Shown here: piece after piece, positions 42,340-49,758 of the stretch
Layout of the letters: each line of letters begins with the position of its first letter
How positions within the stretch are numbered: position 1 is the first letter of the stretch
Origin: Variovorax paradoxus
GTDB taxonomy: Bacteria; Pseudomonadota; Gammaproteobacteria; Burkholderiales; Burkholderiaceae_C
Length of the DNA stretch: 64,000 nt
Assembly: GCF_902712855.1 (NCBI RefSeq)
Contig: NZ_LR743507.1
Span: forward strand, 3,644,001 to 3,708,000
Direction: 5' to 3'
The notes under the pieces: generated by a model
Told to the model about the DNA's origin: nothing
Databases searched by the model: none
The model's input: only the letters and a program-made list of their open reading frames with translations
Program-made: the position numbers and the translations under genes

Positions 42340-44484
42340 ATGAAGCAACTCTCTCCATCCACTCTCTCGTTCGCCGTCGCAGGCGCCCTTCTTGCCATGG
42401 CATGGAGCGCGAATGCGCAACAGACGCAGCAGGCGCAGCAAGGCGCATTGCGCGAAGTGACCGTCAACGACGCGGCCGCCGCGCCGCAAGCCGACATCAG
42501 CGGCTTCGGCGATGTGCCGTTGCGCGAACTGCCGCTGTCCGCCACGGTGATCGACAGCCAGCAGCTGCGCGCCAGCGGCGCGCGCCGGCTCGCCGACCTC
42601 ACGCAGTTCGACGCCTCGGTGACCGATGCCTACAACTCGGCCGGCTACTGGGACTACCTGACGGTGCGCGGCTTCGTGCTGGACAACCGCTTCAACTACC
42701 GCCGCGAAGGCCTGCCGATCAGCGCCGAGACGTCGATCCCGCTGGACAACAAGGAGCGCGTGGAGATCCTGCGCGGCACCAGCGGCATCCAGGCCGGCAC
42801 GAGCGCGCCCGGCGGGCTCGTCAACTACGTGGTGAAGCGGCCGACCGAGCAGGACCTGCGCACGGTGCGCATCGAGACCACGAGCCGCGGCAGCGTGCTC
42901 GGCGCGCTGGACCTCGGCGGGCGCTTCGGCGCAAACCGCGAGTTCGGCTACCGGCTCAACGTGGCGAGCGAGAACCTCAAGCCGATCACGCACAACCTCG
43001 ACGGCAACCGCAACCTGTTCTCGCTGGCCGCCGACTGGCGCATCACGCGCGACTCGGTGCTCGAGTTCGAAGTGGAACAAAGCCGCAAGACGCAGCCGAG
43101 CCAGAACGGCTACAGCCTGCTGGGCAACCTGCTGCCCCGGCCGGTAGACCCGCGCATCAACCTCAACAACCAGCCGTGGTCGCAGCCTTCGGTGTTCAAG
43201 GCGCTCACGGGCACGGTGCGCTTCAGCCAGGCGCTGAACGCAGACTGGCGCTGGTCCGCGCAGATCGGCCAGCAACGGTTGAAGACCGACGACCGCCTGG
43301 CCTATGCATTCGGTTGCGGCGCGGAGGGCAACTACGACCGCTACTGCTCCGACGGCACCTTCGACGTGTACGACTTCCGCAGCGAGAACGAACGCCGCAC
43401 GCAGACGGCCGGCAGCCTCAACCTCAAGGGCAACGTGATGACGGGCAGCGTGAAGCACGAACTGGGCTTCGGGCTGCTGCAAAGCCGCGTGCGCAACCGC
43501 TTCGACAACCAGGCCTACAACTACGCGGGCACGGGCAACGTCTGGGGCACTGCCATCGTGCCGGCCAACCCGGATGCCACCACGCCGCAGACCAACCGCG
43601 ACGAGCGTTCGACCGAGCTCTCGGTGCAGGACGCGATCCGCTGGAACGAGCGCTTCAGCACCTGGGTCGGCGTGCGCCACACGAGGCTCGATCGCCGAAG
43701 CATCGGCAACGACGGCTCCGACCCGACAGGCTACAGGCAGGGCGTGACCACGCCGTGGCTGGCGGCCAGCTATGCCATCCAGCCGGGGCTGTTGGCGTAT
43801 GCGAGCTGGGGCCAGGGTGTGGAGTCGCAGGTCGTGCCGAACCGAAGCCTGCAGTACAGCAACGCCGGCCAGGCGCTGCCTGCCCTGCGATCCAGGCAAT
43901 GGGAACTCGGCCTGAAGGGTGGCAACGAAGGTTTCAACTGGCAGCTGGCGTACTTCGACATCTCGCGGCCCGTGACCAACCTCGACCAGTGCGGCGAGTT
44001 CTGCGAAGTGCGCAACGACGGCCGTGCGGTGCATCGCGGGCTGGAAGCCGGCGCGCAATGGAACCAGGGGCCGTGGCGCCTCGGCGGCAGCGTCACGCTG
44101 ATCGACGCGAAACGCCGCGACAGCACCGCGAACCCTGCGCTCGACGGCCAGTCGCCAACCAACGTGCCCAAGCAGGTGCTTCGCGCGCAGGCCGCATACC
44201 GCGTGCCTTCGGTGCCTGGTCTCGAAGTGGCAGGGCAACTGTCGTACGAGGGCCGGCGCAACGTGCTGCCCGACGGCTCGGTCACCTTGCCATCGTGGAC
44301 GCGCGTGGATGCAGTGCTGCGCTACGACACCAGGCTGCGCGGCGTGAACACGACGTGGACGCTCGCAGTCGACAACCTCTTCGATCGCCGCTACTGGAAG
44401 GAATCGCCCTACCAGTTCAGCCACGTGTACCTGTTCCCGGGCGCGCCGCGCACGTTGCGCCTTGGTTTGACCGTGGCGCTTTGA
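42340..44484 (+). CDS. TonB-dependent outer-membrane receptor in the thiamine operon
   Basis: Outer-membrane beta-barrel transporter of 714 residues driven by TonB. A signal peptide is visible (STLSFAVAGALLAMAWSANA, cleavage near residue 26), then a TonB-box-like REVTVND, the plug domain (VPLRELPLSATVIDSQQLRA, RVEILRGTSGIQAGTSAPGG) and a barrel ending YLFPGAPRTLRLGLTVAL. By sequence it looks like the siderophore-receptor subgroup. Starting five bases after thiE with no separate promoter visible, it may import thiamine or a precursor rather than a siderophore (inference). The C-terminal residue is leucine rather than the usual aromatic. Confidence 0.9.
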   Translation: MKQLSPSTLSFAVAGALLAMAWSANAQQTQQAQQGALREVTVNDAAAAPQADISGFGDVPLRELPLSATVIDSQQLRASGARRLADLTQFDASVTDAYNSAGYWDYLTVRGFVLDNRFNYRREGLPISAETSIPLDNKERVEILRGTSGIQAGTSAPGGLVNYVVKRPTEQDLRTVRIETTSRGSVLGALDLGGRFGANREFGYRLNVASENLKPITHNLDGNRNLFSLAADWRITRDSVLEFEVEQSRKTQPSQNGYSLLGNLLPRPVDPRINLNNQPWSQPSVFKALTGTVRFSQALNADWRWSAQIGQQRLKTDDRLAYAFGCGAEGNYDRYCSDGTFDVYDFRSENERRTQTAGSLNLKGNVMTGSVKHELGFGLLQSRVRNRFDNQAYNYAGTGNVWGTAIVPANPDATTPQTNRDERSTELSVQDAIRWNERFSTWVGVRHTRLDRRSIGNDGSDPTGYRQGVTTPWLAASYAIQPGLLAYASWGQGVESQVVPNRSLQYSNAGQALPALRSRQWELGLKGGNEGFNWQLAYFDISRPVTNLDQCGEFCEVRNDGRAVHRGLEAGAQWNQGPWRLGGSVTLIDAKRRDSTANPALDGQSPTNVPKQVLRAQAAYRVPSVPGLEVAGQLSYEGRRNVLPDGSVTLPSWTRVDAVLRYDTRLRGVNTTWTLAVDNLFDRRYWKESPYQFSHVYLFPGAPRTLRLGLTVAL

Positions 44485-44515
44485 TCGAAGTCGTCGCGCT
44501 GAAATCTGCGCTCGC

Positions 44516-44545
44516 TTGAGAACTAGCAAAAAAGCACGCTATAAT
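44516..44545 (+). promoter_or_regulatory. Sigma-70 promoter of the first tRNA-Asn
   Basis: TTGAGA (44516-44521), 18 bases, TATAAT (44540-44545); the tRNA starts 12 bases after the -10 box. The -10 box and following bases (TATAAT.TAAGGCTTGT) are repeated before the second tRNA. Confidence 0.8.
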
Positions 44546-44556
44546 CTAAGGCTTGT

Positions 44557-44632
44557 TCCTCGATAGCTCAGTCGGTAGAGCGCCGGACTGTTAATCCGTA
44601 GGTCCCTGGTTCGAGCCCAGGTCGAGGAGCCA
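44557..44632 (+). tRNA. tRNA-Asn (GTT)
   Basis: 76 bases including encoded CCA. Acceptor stem TCCTCGA / TCGAGGA, D-loop AGCTCAGTCGGTAGAGC, anticodon stem-loop with GTT in CTGTTAA, and T-arm TGGTTCGAGCCCA. All four arms pair. It is preceded by a good -35/-10 pair and followed by an 11-bp-stem terminator. A second identical tRNA follows 162 bases later. Confidence 0.97.
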
Positions 44633-44656
44633 CTGAAAAGCCGCAAGGCCACTGGA

Positions 44657-44694
44657 TGCCCCGCTACTCACAAGGTAGCGGGGCATTTTCATTT
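44657..44694 (+). terminator. Intrinsic terminator of the first tRNA-Asn
   Basis: TGCCCCGCTAC (44657-44667) and GTAGCGGGGCA (44675-44685) form a perfect 11-base stem with loop TCACAAG, followed by TTTTCATTT. This is a classic Rho-independent terminator. Confidence 0.93.
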
Positions 44695-44777
44695 GCAACG
44701 TTGCGAAGAGTGTTGCGCGGAATCAAAAAAACGATGCGAATCGATACCGCGAGCGCGGAATCGGCAAATCCATTGCA

Positions 44778-44783
44778 TATAAT
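44778..44783 (+). promoter_or_regulatory. -10 box of the second tRNA-Asn
   Basis: TATAAT 12 bases before the tRNA, in the same context as the first copy. No good -35 hexamer is visible at normal spacing upstream. Confidence 0.6.
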
Positions 44784-44794
44784 TTAAGGCTTGT

Positions 44795-44870
44795 TCCTCG
44801 ATAGCTCAGTCGGTAGAGCGCCGGACTGTTAATCCGTAGGTCCCTGGTTCGAGCCCAGGTCGAGGAGCCA
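44795..44870 (+). tRNA. tRNA-Asn (GTT), second copy
   Basis: Identical in all 76 bases to the first tRNA-Asn, including encoded CCA and GTT anticodon. It has its own TATAAT box and its own terminator, so the whole transcription unit appears duplicated in tandem, and the flanks have partly diverged. Confidence 0.97.
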
Positions 44871-44897
44871 AAACAAACCACCACGGTGGTTCCTGAA

Positions 44898-44935
44898 TGC
44901 CTCGCTACTCACAAGGTAGCGAGGCATTTCCTTTT
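44898..44935 (+). terminator. Intrinsic terminator of the second tRNA-Asn
   Basis: TGCCTCGCTAC (44898-44908) and GTAGCGAGGCA (44916-44926), perfect 11-base stem, same TCACAAG loop, then TTTCCTTTT. Compared with the first terminator one C-G pair has become T-A on both arms. Its downstream end lies near the stop of the convergent ynfA gene and could serve both. Confidence 0.92.
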
Positions 44936-44965
44936 CCGGCGCAACTTGCACAAACTCGGCGCTAC

Positions 44966-45283
44966 CTATCGCGGCTGGAATGCAATCAGCCCCATGCCGA
45001 CGAAGCACACGGCCACGCCGGCCACGTCCCACGCGGTCGGCTTGATGCCATCGACGGCCCAGAGCCACGCGATCGCGACACCGATGTAGACACCGCCATA
45101 CGCCGCGTACACGCGCCCGGCCGCCGTCTCGTGCAGCGTCAGCAACCACGCGAACACCGCAAGGCTGATCGCAGCCGGTACCAGCAACCATGCGGAGCGC
45201 TCCTGCTTGAGCCAGAGATAAGGCAGGTAGCAGCCGATGATTTCTGCAAGCGCTGTTGCGACATAGAGAAGGAAGGTTCGCAT
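44966..45283 (-). CDS. YnfA family inner-membrane protein (UPF0060)
   Basis: 105-residue membrane protein with four helices, similar in layout to small multidrug-resistance-like proteins, though its function is not well established. The sequence follows the E. coli YnfA pattern: ATALAEIIGCYLPYLWLKQE, then AWLLVPAAISLAVFAWLLTL, then GRVYAAYGGVYIGVAIAWLW. The ATG at 45283 aligns with the YnfA start; ATG codons 9 and 39 bases upstream are less likely. It is convergent with the tRNA-Asn pair. Confidence 0.92.
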   Translation of the reverse strand: MRTFLLYVATALAEIIGCYLPYLWLKQERSAWLLVPAAISLAVFAWLLTLHETAAGRVYAAYGGVYIGVAIAWLWAVDGIKPTAWDVAGVAVCFVGMGLIAFQPR

Positions 45284-45635
45284 CCGACGCATTGTGCGTG
45301 GCTGCGTCTTGCTTACCGGCAAGGCACATGAGGCCTTTGCTTGATGCCCCCCAGTTCACACACCTAAACTCGCGCGAATGTCCCCGTGGTCCACCTCCCG
45401 CAAACACACTGCCGCATGCGCAGCCCTGCCCAAGGCAGCGGCCAGCCGTCGCACGGGTGCAGTTGTTGCGGCGACCGTGCGGGTCTTGCGACGCACCTCC
45501 GCACTTTCCTGAGCCCGGCGGTCCGCTACCTATCTTTCTCATGCGCGAACCATTGACCGCCGGGCACCCGCCGCGCGGCCGCGACGCCGTTCCCTCCTTC
45601 ATCCCGGACGGCGACGCATTCAACTGGAGTGCTCG
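45284..45635. other. Gene-free stretch, leader region of rnk with an inverted repeat
   Basis: No gene is supported. The only clear structure is GCCCGGCGGTC (45513-45523) and GACCGCCGGGC (45555-45565), a perfect 11-base inverted repeat enclosing 31 bases, 70 bases before the rnk start. It may be an mRNA leader hairpin. A promoter could not be placed with confidence. Confidence 0.5.
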
Positions 45636-46034
45636 ATGCCTGCAACCATTCACGGAGAGCGCACGCTCACCGAACTCGACTTCGTCCGCCTCGGCAAACT
45701 GACAGGCCAGCAACCGCCTGCACTTGCCGAACTGCTCGACATGGCTGACGTGATGCCCTCGCGGGAGGTCCCTGCGGACATCGTCACCATGAACTCGCAG
45801 GTGGAAGTGGAGGACCCCTCCACGCAGCAACGCCAGAAGATCACCCTGTGCTACCCCGGCGACTCGCAGCCGGGCGCGGGCTTCGTCTCGGTGCTGTCGC
45901 CGGTGGGCATCGGCCTGCTGGGCGTGAAGACCGGCACGCTCGCGCGCTGGGACATGCCTAACGGCGCCGAAGGCGCGACACGCGTGGTGGCCGTGCTCTA
46001 CCAGCCGGAGGCCAGCGGCGACTTCGCGACCTGA
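45636..46034 (+). CDS. rnk: Regulator of nucleoside diphosphate kinase (Rnk), GreA/GreB-like C-terminal domain
   Basis: 132-residue protein that binds RNA polymerase through its secondary channel in E. coli and affects nucleoside diphosphate kinase levels. The N-terminal short coiled-coil (ERTLTELDFVRLGKLTGQQP) is followed by the FKBP-like domain: VTMNSQVEVEDPSTQQRQKI, TLCYPGDSQPGAGFVSVLSP, VGIGLLGVKTG and a closing VVAVLYQPEAS. The start has GGAG eight bases upstream. It is a single gene. Confidence 0.9.
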   Translation: MPATIHGERTLTELDFVRLGKLTGQQPPALAELLDMADVMPSREVPADIVTMNSQVEVEDPSTQQRQKITLCYPGDSQPGAGFVSVLSPVGIGLLGVKTGTLARWDMPNGAEGATRVVAVLYQPEASGDFAT

Positions 46035-46508
46035 GGGCCTGCGGCGCAGGACAGCGCACCGTGCGACATCGATATGTAACCGTGGCGATGCCGCGTCCGC
46101 CTTGCCGCCCACTCGAAGAACGAGGCCGGGCACCTGCCGCCGTTACGTCAATGTTAGAAAACGTTTCCTGAGTAATAATGCCTCCGCTCCATGCGCCGCC
46201 CCTCGATCAGCACGCCTGCTCGACGTTGCGGCCGGGGCGATCGAGGACCTGGGTTGCCCCTACCCACACGTCCCCGACTTCGGATTCCGGTCGCCCCCCT
46301 CCCCGCGCGGTGCAGGACAAGCGGCCGGACCGCGCAAGGGCTCATGACTTTCGGCACTGGTGTGCCGATTTCCCGGGTCGTATCGTCGCGCGGTCGCCGG
46401 CGGCGCGTCGAATCGGGAGGTCGTACAGGCCATGGCAATTCCATCTTCGGTTTTGACAAGTGACGTCCGCCACGGGCGCCGCATTCTTCTCACTTGACAG
46501 ATCAGGAC
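46035..46508. other. Gene-free stretch upstream of the CsgG-like gene
   Basis: No gene is supported in 474 bases. AT-rich 46151-46179 contains the near-palindrome GAAAACGTTTCC (46157-46168) and TAATAAT (46173-46179), a possible promoter area. Just before the next gene, CAAGTGA (46457-46463) and TCACTTG (46490-46496) form an inverted repeat, and TTGACA occurs in both arms' neighbourhoods. The assignment of either as a promoter is uncertain. Confidence 0.4.
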
Positions 46509-47405
46509 ATGGCTTTTTCTAAACTTTCTCTCGCAAGCGCACTCGCCGGCCTGCTGGCCCTCTCGGGCTGCCAGACCATGGACATGCAGATGGGCAGCCA
46601 GTCGGCCAAGACCGTGGCCACCGGCAGCGCCGCAGGCGGCGCCACCTCCGGCGAAAGCAGCCAGCTCGAGCGCTGCGAATCGCCGCTGGGCACCGTGTCG
46701 CTGATCGAGAACCAGAGCGCCGGCTGGTACACCGTGCTCACGGGCGAGTACAAGTTGCCGCCCACGGCCAACCTGCTGCGCCTGCTGGTGCAGCAATCGA
46801 ACTGCTTCGTGGTGGTCGAGCGCGGCGCCGCCGGCATGAACGCCATGACGCGCGAACGCGCGCTCATGCAGTCGGGCGAGATGCGCGGCGGCAGCAACTT
46901 CGGCCGCGGCCAGATGGTCGCTTCCGACTACGGCCTGTCGCCCGAGATCGTGTTCAGCAACAGCGACGCGGGCGGCCTGGGCGGCGCGCTCGGCGGCCTG
47001 GTGGGTGGCGGCCGTGGCCGTGCCATCGCCCAGCTCGGCGCGAGCATGCAGACCAAGGAAGCCAGCGCACTGCTGACCCTCATCGACAACCGCTCGGGCG
47101 TGCAGGTCGCGGCCGCGGAAGGCAGCGCATCGAAGACCGACTTCGCGGGCTTTGCCGGCCTCGGCGGTCTCTCCGCGGCTGGCGGCATCGGCGGCTACAC
47201 GCGCACGCCGCAAGGCAAGGTGATCGCGGCGGCCTTCATGGACGCCTTCAACCAGATGGTCCGTTCGCTGCGCAACTACAAGGCGCAGACGGTGCGCGGC
47301 CAGGGCCTCGGCGGCGGTGGCCGCCTGGGCGTGGACGGCGGCGCGGCGCCATCGCAGACCTATGTGCCTGCAGAGAAGGCACCGCCGGCACGTCGGCGCA
47401 AGTAA
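46509..47405 (+). CDS. CsgG/HfaB-like lipoprotein
   Basis: Outer-membrane lipoprotein of 298 residues related to the CsgG family. The signal peptide ends in the lipobox LSGC with C21 (MAFSKLSLASALAGLLALSG). The core has LLRLLVQQSNCFVVVERG, MASDYGLSPEIVF-like spacing (QMVASDYGLSPEIVF) and GGRGRAIAQLGASMQTKEAS, followed by AFMDAFNQMVRSLRNY. A glycine-rich and proline-rich tail follows. No curli genes (csgA/B/E/F) are near, so a curli function is unlikely; many relatives act in stress or envelope processes not yet described. The ATG at 46509 is chosen for the signal peptide. Confidence 0.82.
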   Translation: MAFSKLSLASALAGLLALSGCQTMDMQMGSQSAKTVATGSAAGGATSGESSQLERCESPLGTVSLIENQSAGWYTVLTGEYKLPPTANLLRLLVQQSNCFVVVERGAAGMNAMTRERALMQSGEMRGGSNFGRGQMVASDYGLSPEIVFSNSDAGGLGGALGGLVGGGRGRAIAQLGASMQTKEASALLTLIDNRSGVQVAAAEGSASKTDFAGFAGLGGLSAAGGIGGYTRTPQGKVIAAAFMDAFNQMVRSLRNYKAQTVRGQGLGGGGRLGVDGGAAPSQTYVPAEKAPPARRRK

Positions 47406-47438
47406 GCGGCCTCGCGCACGCCGGCTGGCGATTCGCGC

Positions 47439-47843
47439 TCAGAGATAGCGCGTCTCGGCGGGCGGCGCAAACCAGTTGTTGTTGCGCCCGTCCATGTACA
47501 TGACGGGCGCAGTCGACAGCTCCTCGGTCGTCACGTCGTCCAGGCAGGTCACGTTCACGCTGACGTACGCCCCGCCGATCTCCGGCACGTTGCCGCGACC
47601 GAACGGCCGGATGCCGCAATGCCTGCAGAACAGGTGCTCGGTGCTGTGCGTGCCAAACTGGTACAGCGACAGCTCCTCCTCCCCCGACAGCAGGGTGAAG
47701 GCCTCTGGCTTCACGATGGCGCCCCATCCACGCGACTTGGTGCAGATGGAGCAGTTGCATCTGCCGGTGCCTTCCGCAAGGTCGATCAGCGCCTGGAAGC
47801 GAACCTTGCCGCAATGGCAGCTGCCGTTGTACGTCTTCTTCAT
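47439..47843 (-). CDS. GFA-family (glutathione-dependent formaldehyde-activating enzyme-like) protein
   Basis: 134-residue zinc-binding fold. The three cysteine groups are C9/C11 in SCHCGKVRF, CNCSIC at about residues 29-34, and FCRHCGIRPFGRG. The family name comes from a formaldehyde-glutathione enzyme, but most members have no proven activity. The ATG at 47843 is chosen since the fold starts immediately (MKKTYNGSCHCG). It is divergent from a WYL-domain regulator, and a GGACAG/CTGTCC inverted repeat lies between, so the two probably form a regulator-target pair. Confidence 0.88.
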   Translation of the reverse strand: MKKTYNGSCHCGKVRFQALIDLAEGTGRCNCSICTKSRGWGAIVKPEAFTLLSGEEELSLYQFGTHSTEHLFCRHCGIRPFGRGNVPEIGGAYVSVNVTCLDDVTTEELSTAPVMYMDGRNNNWFAPPAETRYL

Positions 47844-47891
47844 GGTCTTCGTCCGATGGTTGAGAGAAGCGCCAAGGCTACGACCCATTGC

Positions 47892-47906
47892 GGACAGATC
47901 CTGTCC
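47892..47906. promoter_or_regulatory. Inverted repeat between the GFA gene and the WYL regulator, candidate operator
   Basis: GGACAG (47892-47897), ATC, CTGTCC (47901-47906): a perfect six-base inverted repeat 24 bases before the regulator start and about 50 bases before the GFA start. The site of binding by the regulator is inferred from its central position. Confidence 0.55.
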
Positions 47907-47929
47907 TCGATCGCAGGCATGATGCGCCC

Positions 47930-48904
47930 ATGCTCTCCGCCACCGCCCGGCTGATCCGGCTGCTCTCGCTGTTCCAGGCGCAACGCTCCTGGAACGGCGC
48001 CGACCTTGCCGCCCGGCTCGAGATCACCGGGCGCACGCTGCGCCGAGACGTCGACCGGCTGCGCAGCCTGGGCTACACGGTCGACTCCACGTCGGGCGTG
48101 GCCGGCGGCTACCGCCTGGGCGCAGGCACGGCGCTGCCGCCGCTGCTGCTCGAGGACGAAGAGGCGATTGCCGTAGCGCTCGGCCTGGGCAACCCGGCCA
48201 ATGCCGAGGGGGACATCGAGACCGCCTCCATGCGCGCGCTGGCCAAGCTCGAGCAGCTGATGCCGCCGCCGCTGCGTCGCCGGCTCGACAGCGTGCGTGC
48301 CTCGGTCGTGCCGGTGATGCGGTCGAAGTCGCCGGTGCGACTGAAGGCCGTGTCCTTTCTCGCACAAGCCTGCACGGACCGGCTCGCGCTGCGCTTCGGC
48401 TACCGGAACCACCACGACGCCACCACCGAACGCAGCGTGGAGCCGCATCGCGTGGTGCAGACCGGCCATCGCTGGTACCTGCTCGCATGGGACACGGTGC
48501 GCGAGGACTGGCGCACCTTCCGGCTCGACCGCATCGTCGGTGCCGAAGCCACGGGCGCGCGCTTCACACCGCGCCGGCTGCCGCACGGCGACGTGGCCTC
48601 GTACATGGAGCACGCATTGCAGGTCTCGCCCTACCTGCACCACGCGACGGTGGTGGTGCACGCACCGCCCGGCGCGCTGGAGGCGTATCTCGGCTGGGTG
48701 GGCGGCGTGCCGGAACCCATCGGCGACCATGCCACGCGCATCACGACCGGCGCCAATTCGCTGGATGCGCTGGCCGTGTGGCTCGGCTGCCTGCCGCACG
48801 ACGTCGAGGTCGAGTCGCCGAAGGAGCTGGCCGACCACCTCGCGCTGGTCGCGGCGCGTCTCGGCAAGGCGGCGCAACGGCCGCCGAGCCACCGAAAGCG
48901 GTAG
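47930..48904 (+). CDS. HTH and WYL domain transcriptional regulator (YafY-type)
   Basis: 324-residue regulator. The N-terminal HTH-11 domain is at about residues 3-60 (RLIRLLSLFQAQRSWNGADL, ITGRTLRRDVDRLRSLGYTV). The WYL domain is at about 140-220: LALRFGYRNHHDATTERSVE, then PHRVVQTGHRWYLLAWDTVR, then TFRLDRIVG. A C-terminal WCX-like extension follows. WYL proteins bind nucleotides or single-stranded nucleic acids in several cases. It likely regulates itself and the divergent GFA gene. Confidence 0.9.
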   Translation: MLSATARLIRLLSLFQAQRSWNGADLAARLEITGRTLRRDVDRLRSLGYTVDSTSGVAGGYRLGAGTALPPLLLEDEEAIAVALGLGNPANAEGDIETASMRALAKLEQLMPPPLRRRLDSVRASVVPVMRSKSPVRLKAVSFLAQACTDRLALRFGYRNHHDATTERSVEPHRVVQTGHRWYLLAWDTVREDWRTFRLDRIVGAEATGARFTPRRLPHGDVASYMEHALQVSPYLHHATVVVHAPPGALEAYLGWVGGVPEPIGDHATRITTGANSLDALAVWLGCLPHDVEVESPKELADHLALVAARLGKAAQRPPSHRKR

Positions 48905-49056
48905 TCTGCCTCCCTCGTATATAGGATGGGCAGCATGCAGAGCGCACCCTACCCTTTGCCGCCTCCTCCCGAAACCTGTCCGACGACGCCCTTCGCCATG
49001 CGACCAGCCTTCACGTTCCGCATGTCCGCATGCAGCCTCCTCGCCTTCGGGCGCGC

Positions 49057-49758
49057 ATGACCGTGGAGACACAGGTCGCCCTCGTCGAAGACGACACCGG
49101 CATGCGCGAACGCATTGCCCGCGTGGTCGATGCCGACCCTTCGCTGAGCCTGGCCTATTGCGCCTCCAACGCCGCCGACATCCTCGGCTGGCTGGCCGAC
49201 AACGCGGTCGACGTGCTGCTGGTCGACCTCGGCCTGCCCGACCGGCCCGGCCTGCAGGTGATCAGCCAGTGCCGCAACATGCAGCCGGCCTGCGCGGTGA
49301 TGGTGCTGTCGATCTTCGGAGACGAAGCCAACATGGTCCAGGCCTTCGAGGCCGGTGCCAGCGGCTACCTGCTGAAGGACGGCACCGAGGCCGACCTGGC
49401 CACCCACATCCGCCACCTGCGCGCGGGCGGCTCGCCGATGTCGCCGGTGATCGCGCGCAAGCTGCTGCGCCGCTGGCAGGCGCACTCCGGCGCCGCTCCC
49501 GCGCAGCCGGCAACGGCCACCGCATCCGCCGCCGCCGCGAAGCCCGCTGGAGCGGTGACGCCCGAGCGTCTCTCGCCGCGCGAATTCGAAGTGCTCGATC
49601 TGGTCTCCCGTGGTTTCACCTATGTCGAAGTCGGGGTGCAGATGGGAGTCTCTGCCTCCACCGTCCAAACCCATATCCGCAATATCTACGGCAAGCTGGA
49701 TGTGCACAACAAATCGGAAGCCGTGTTCGAAGCACGCAATCTCGGCTGGCTTCCCTAG
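49057..49758 (+). CDS. LuxR/NarL-family response regulator
   Basis: Two-component response regulator of 233 residues. The receiver domain has acidic residues in VALVEDD, the phosphoacceptor D57 in VDLGLPDRPGL, and the lysine in GYLLKDGTEAD. The C-terminal LuxR HTH (about 168-228) reads LSPREFEVLDLVSRGFTYVE then VGVQMGVSASTVQTHIRNIY. An alanine/proline linker joins them. The ATG at 49057 is chosen; an ATG 27 bases upstream is possible. The partner kinase gene overlaps its 3' end. Confidence 0.92.
   Translation: MTVETQVALVEDDTGMRERIARVVDADPSLSLAYCASNAADILGWLADNAVDVLLVDLGLPDRPGLQVISQCRNMQPACAVMVLSIFGDEANMVQAFEAGASGYLLKDGTEADLATHIRHLRAGGSPMSPVIARKLLRRWQAHSGAAPAQPATATASAAAAKPAGAVTPERLSPREFEVLDLVSRGFTYVEVGVQMGVSASTVQTHIRNIYGKLDVHNKSEAVFEARNLGWLP

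Noticed and set aside
46453..46497. TTGACA-like hexamers upstream of the CsgG-like gene as a promoter
   Set aside because: No -10 box at a normal distance; one of the hexamers lies too close to the start codon.
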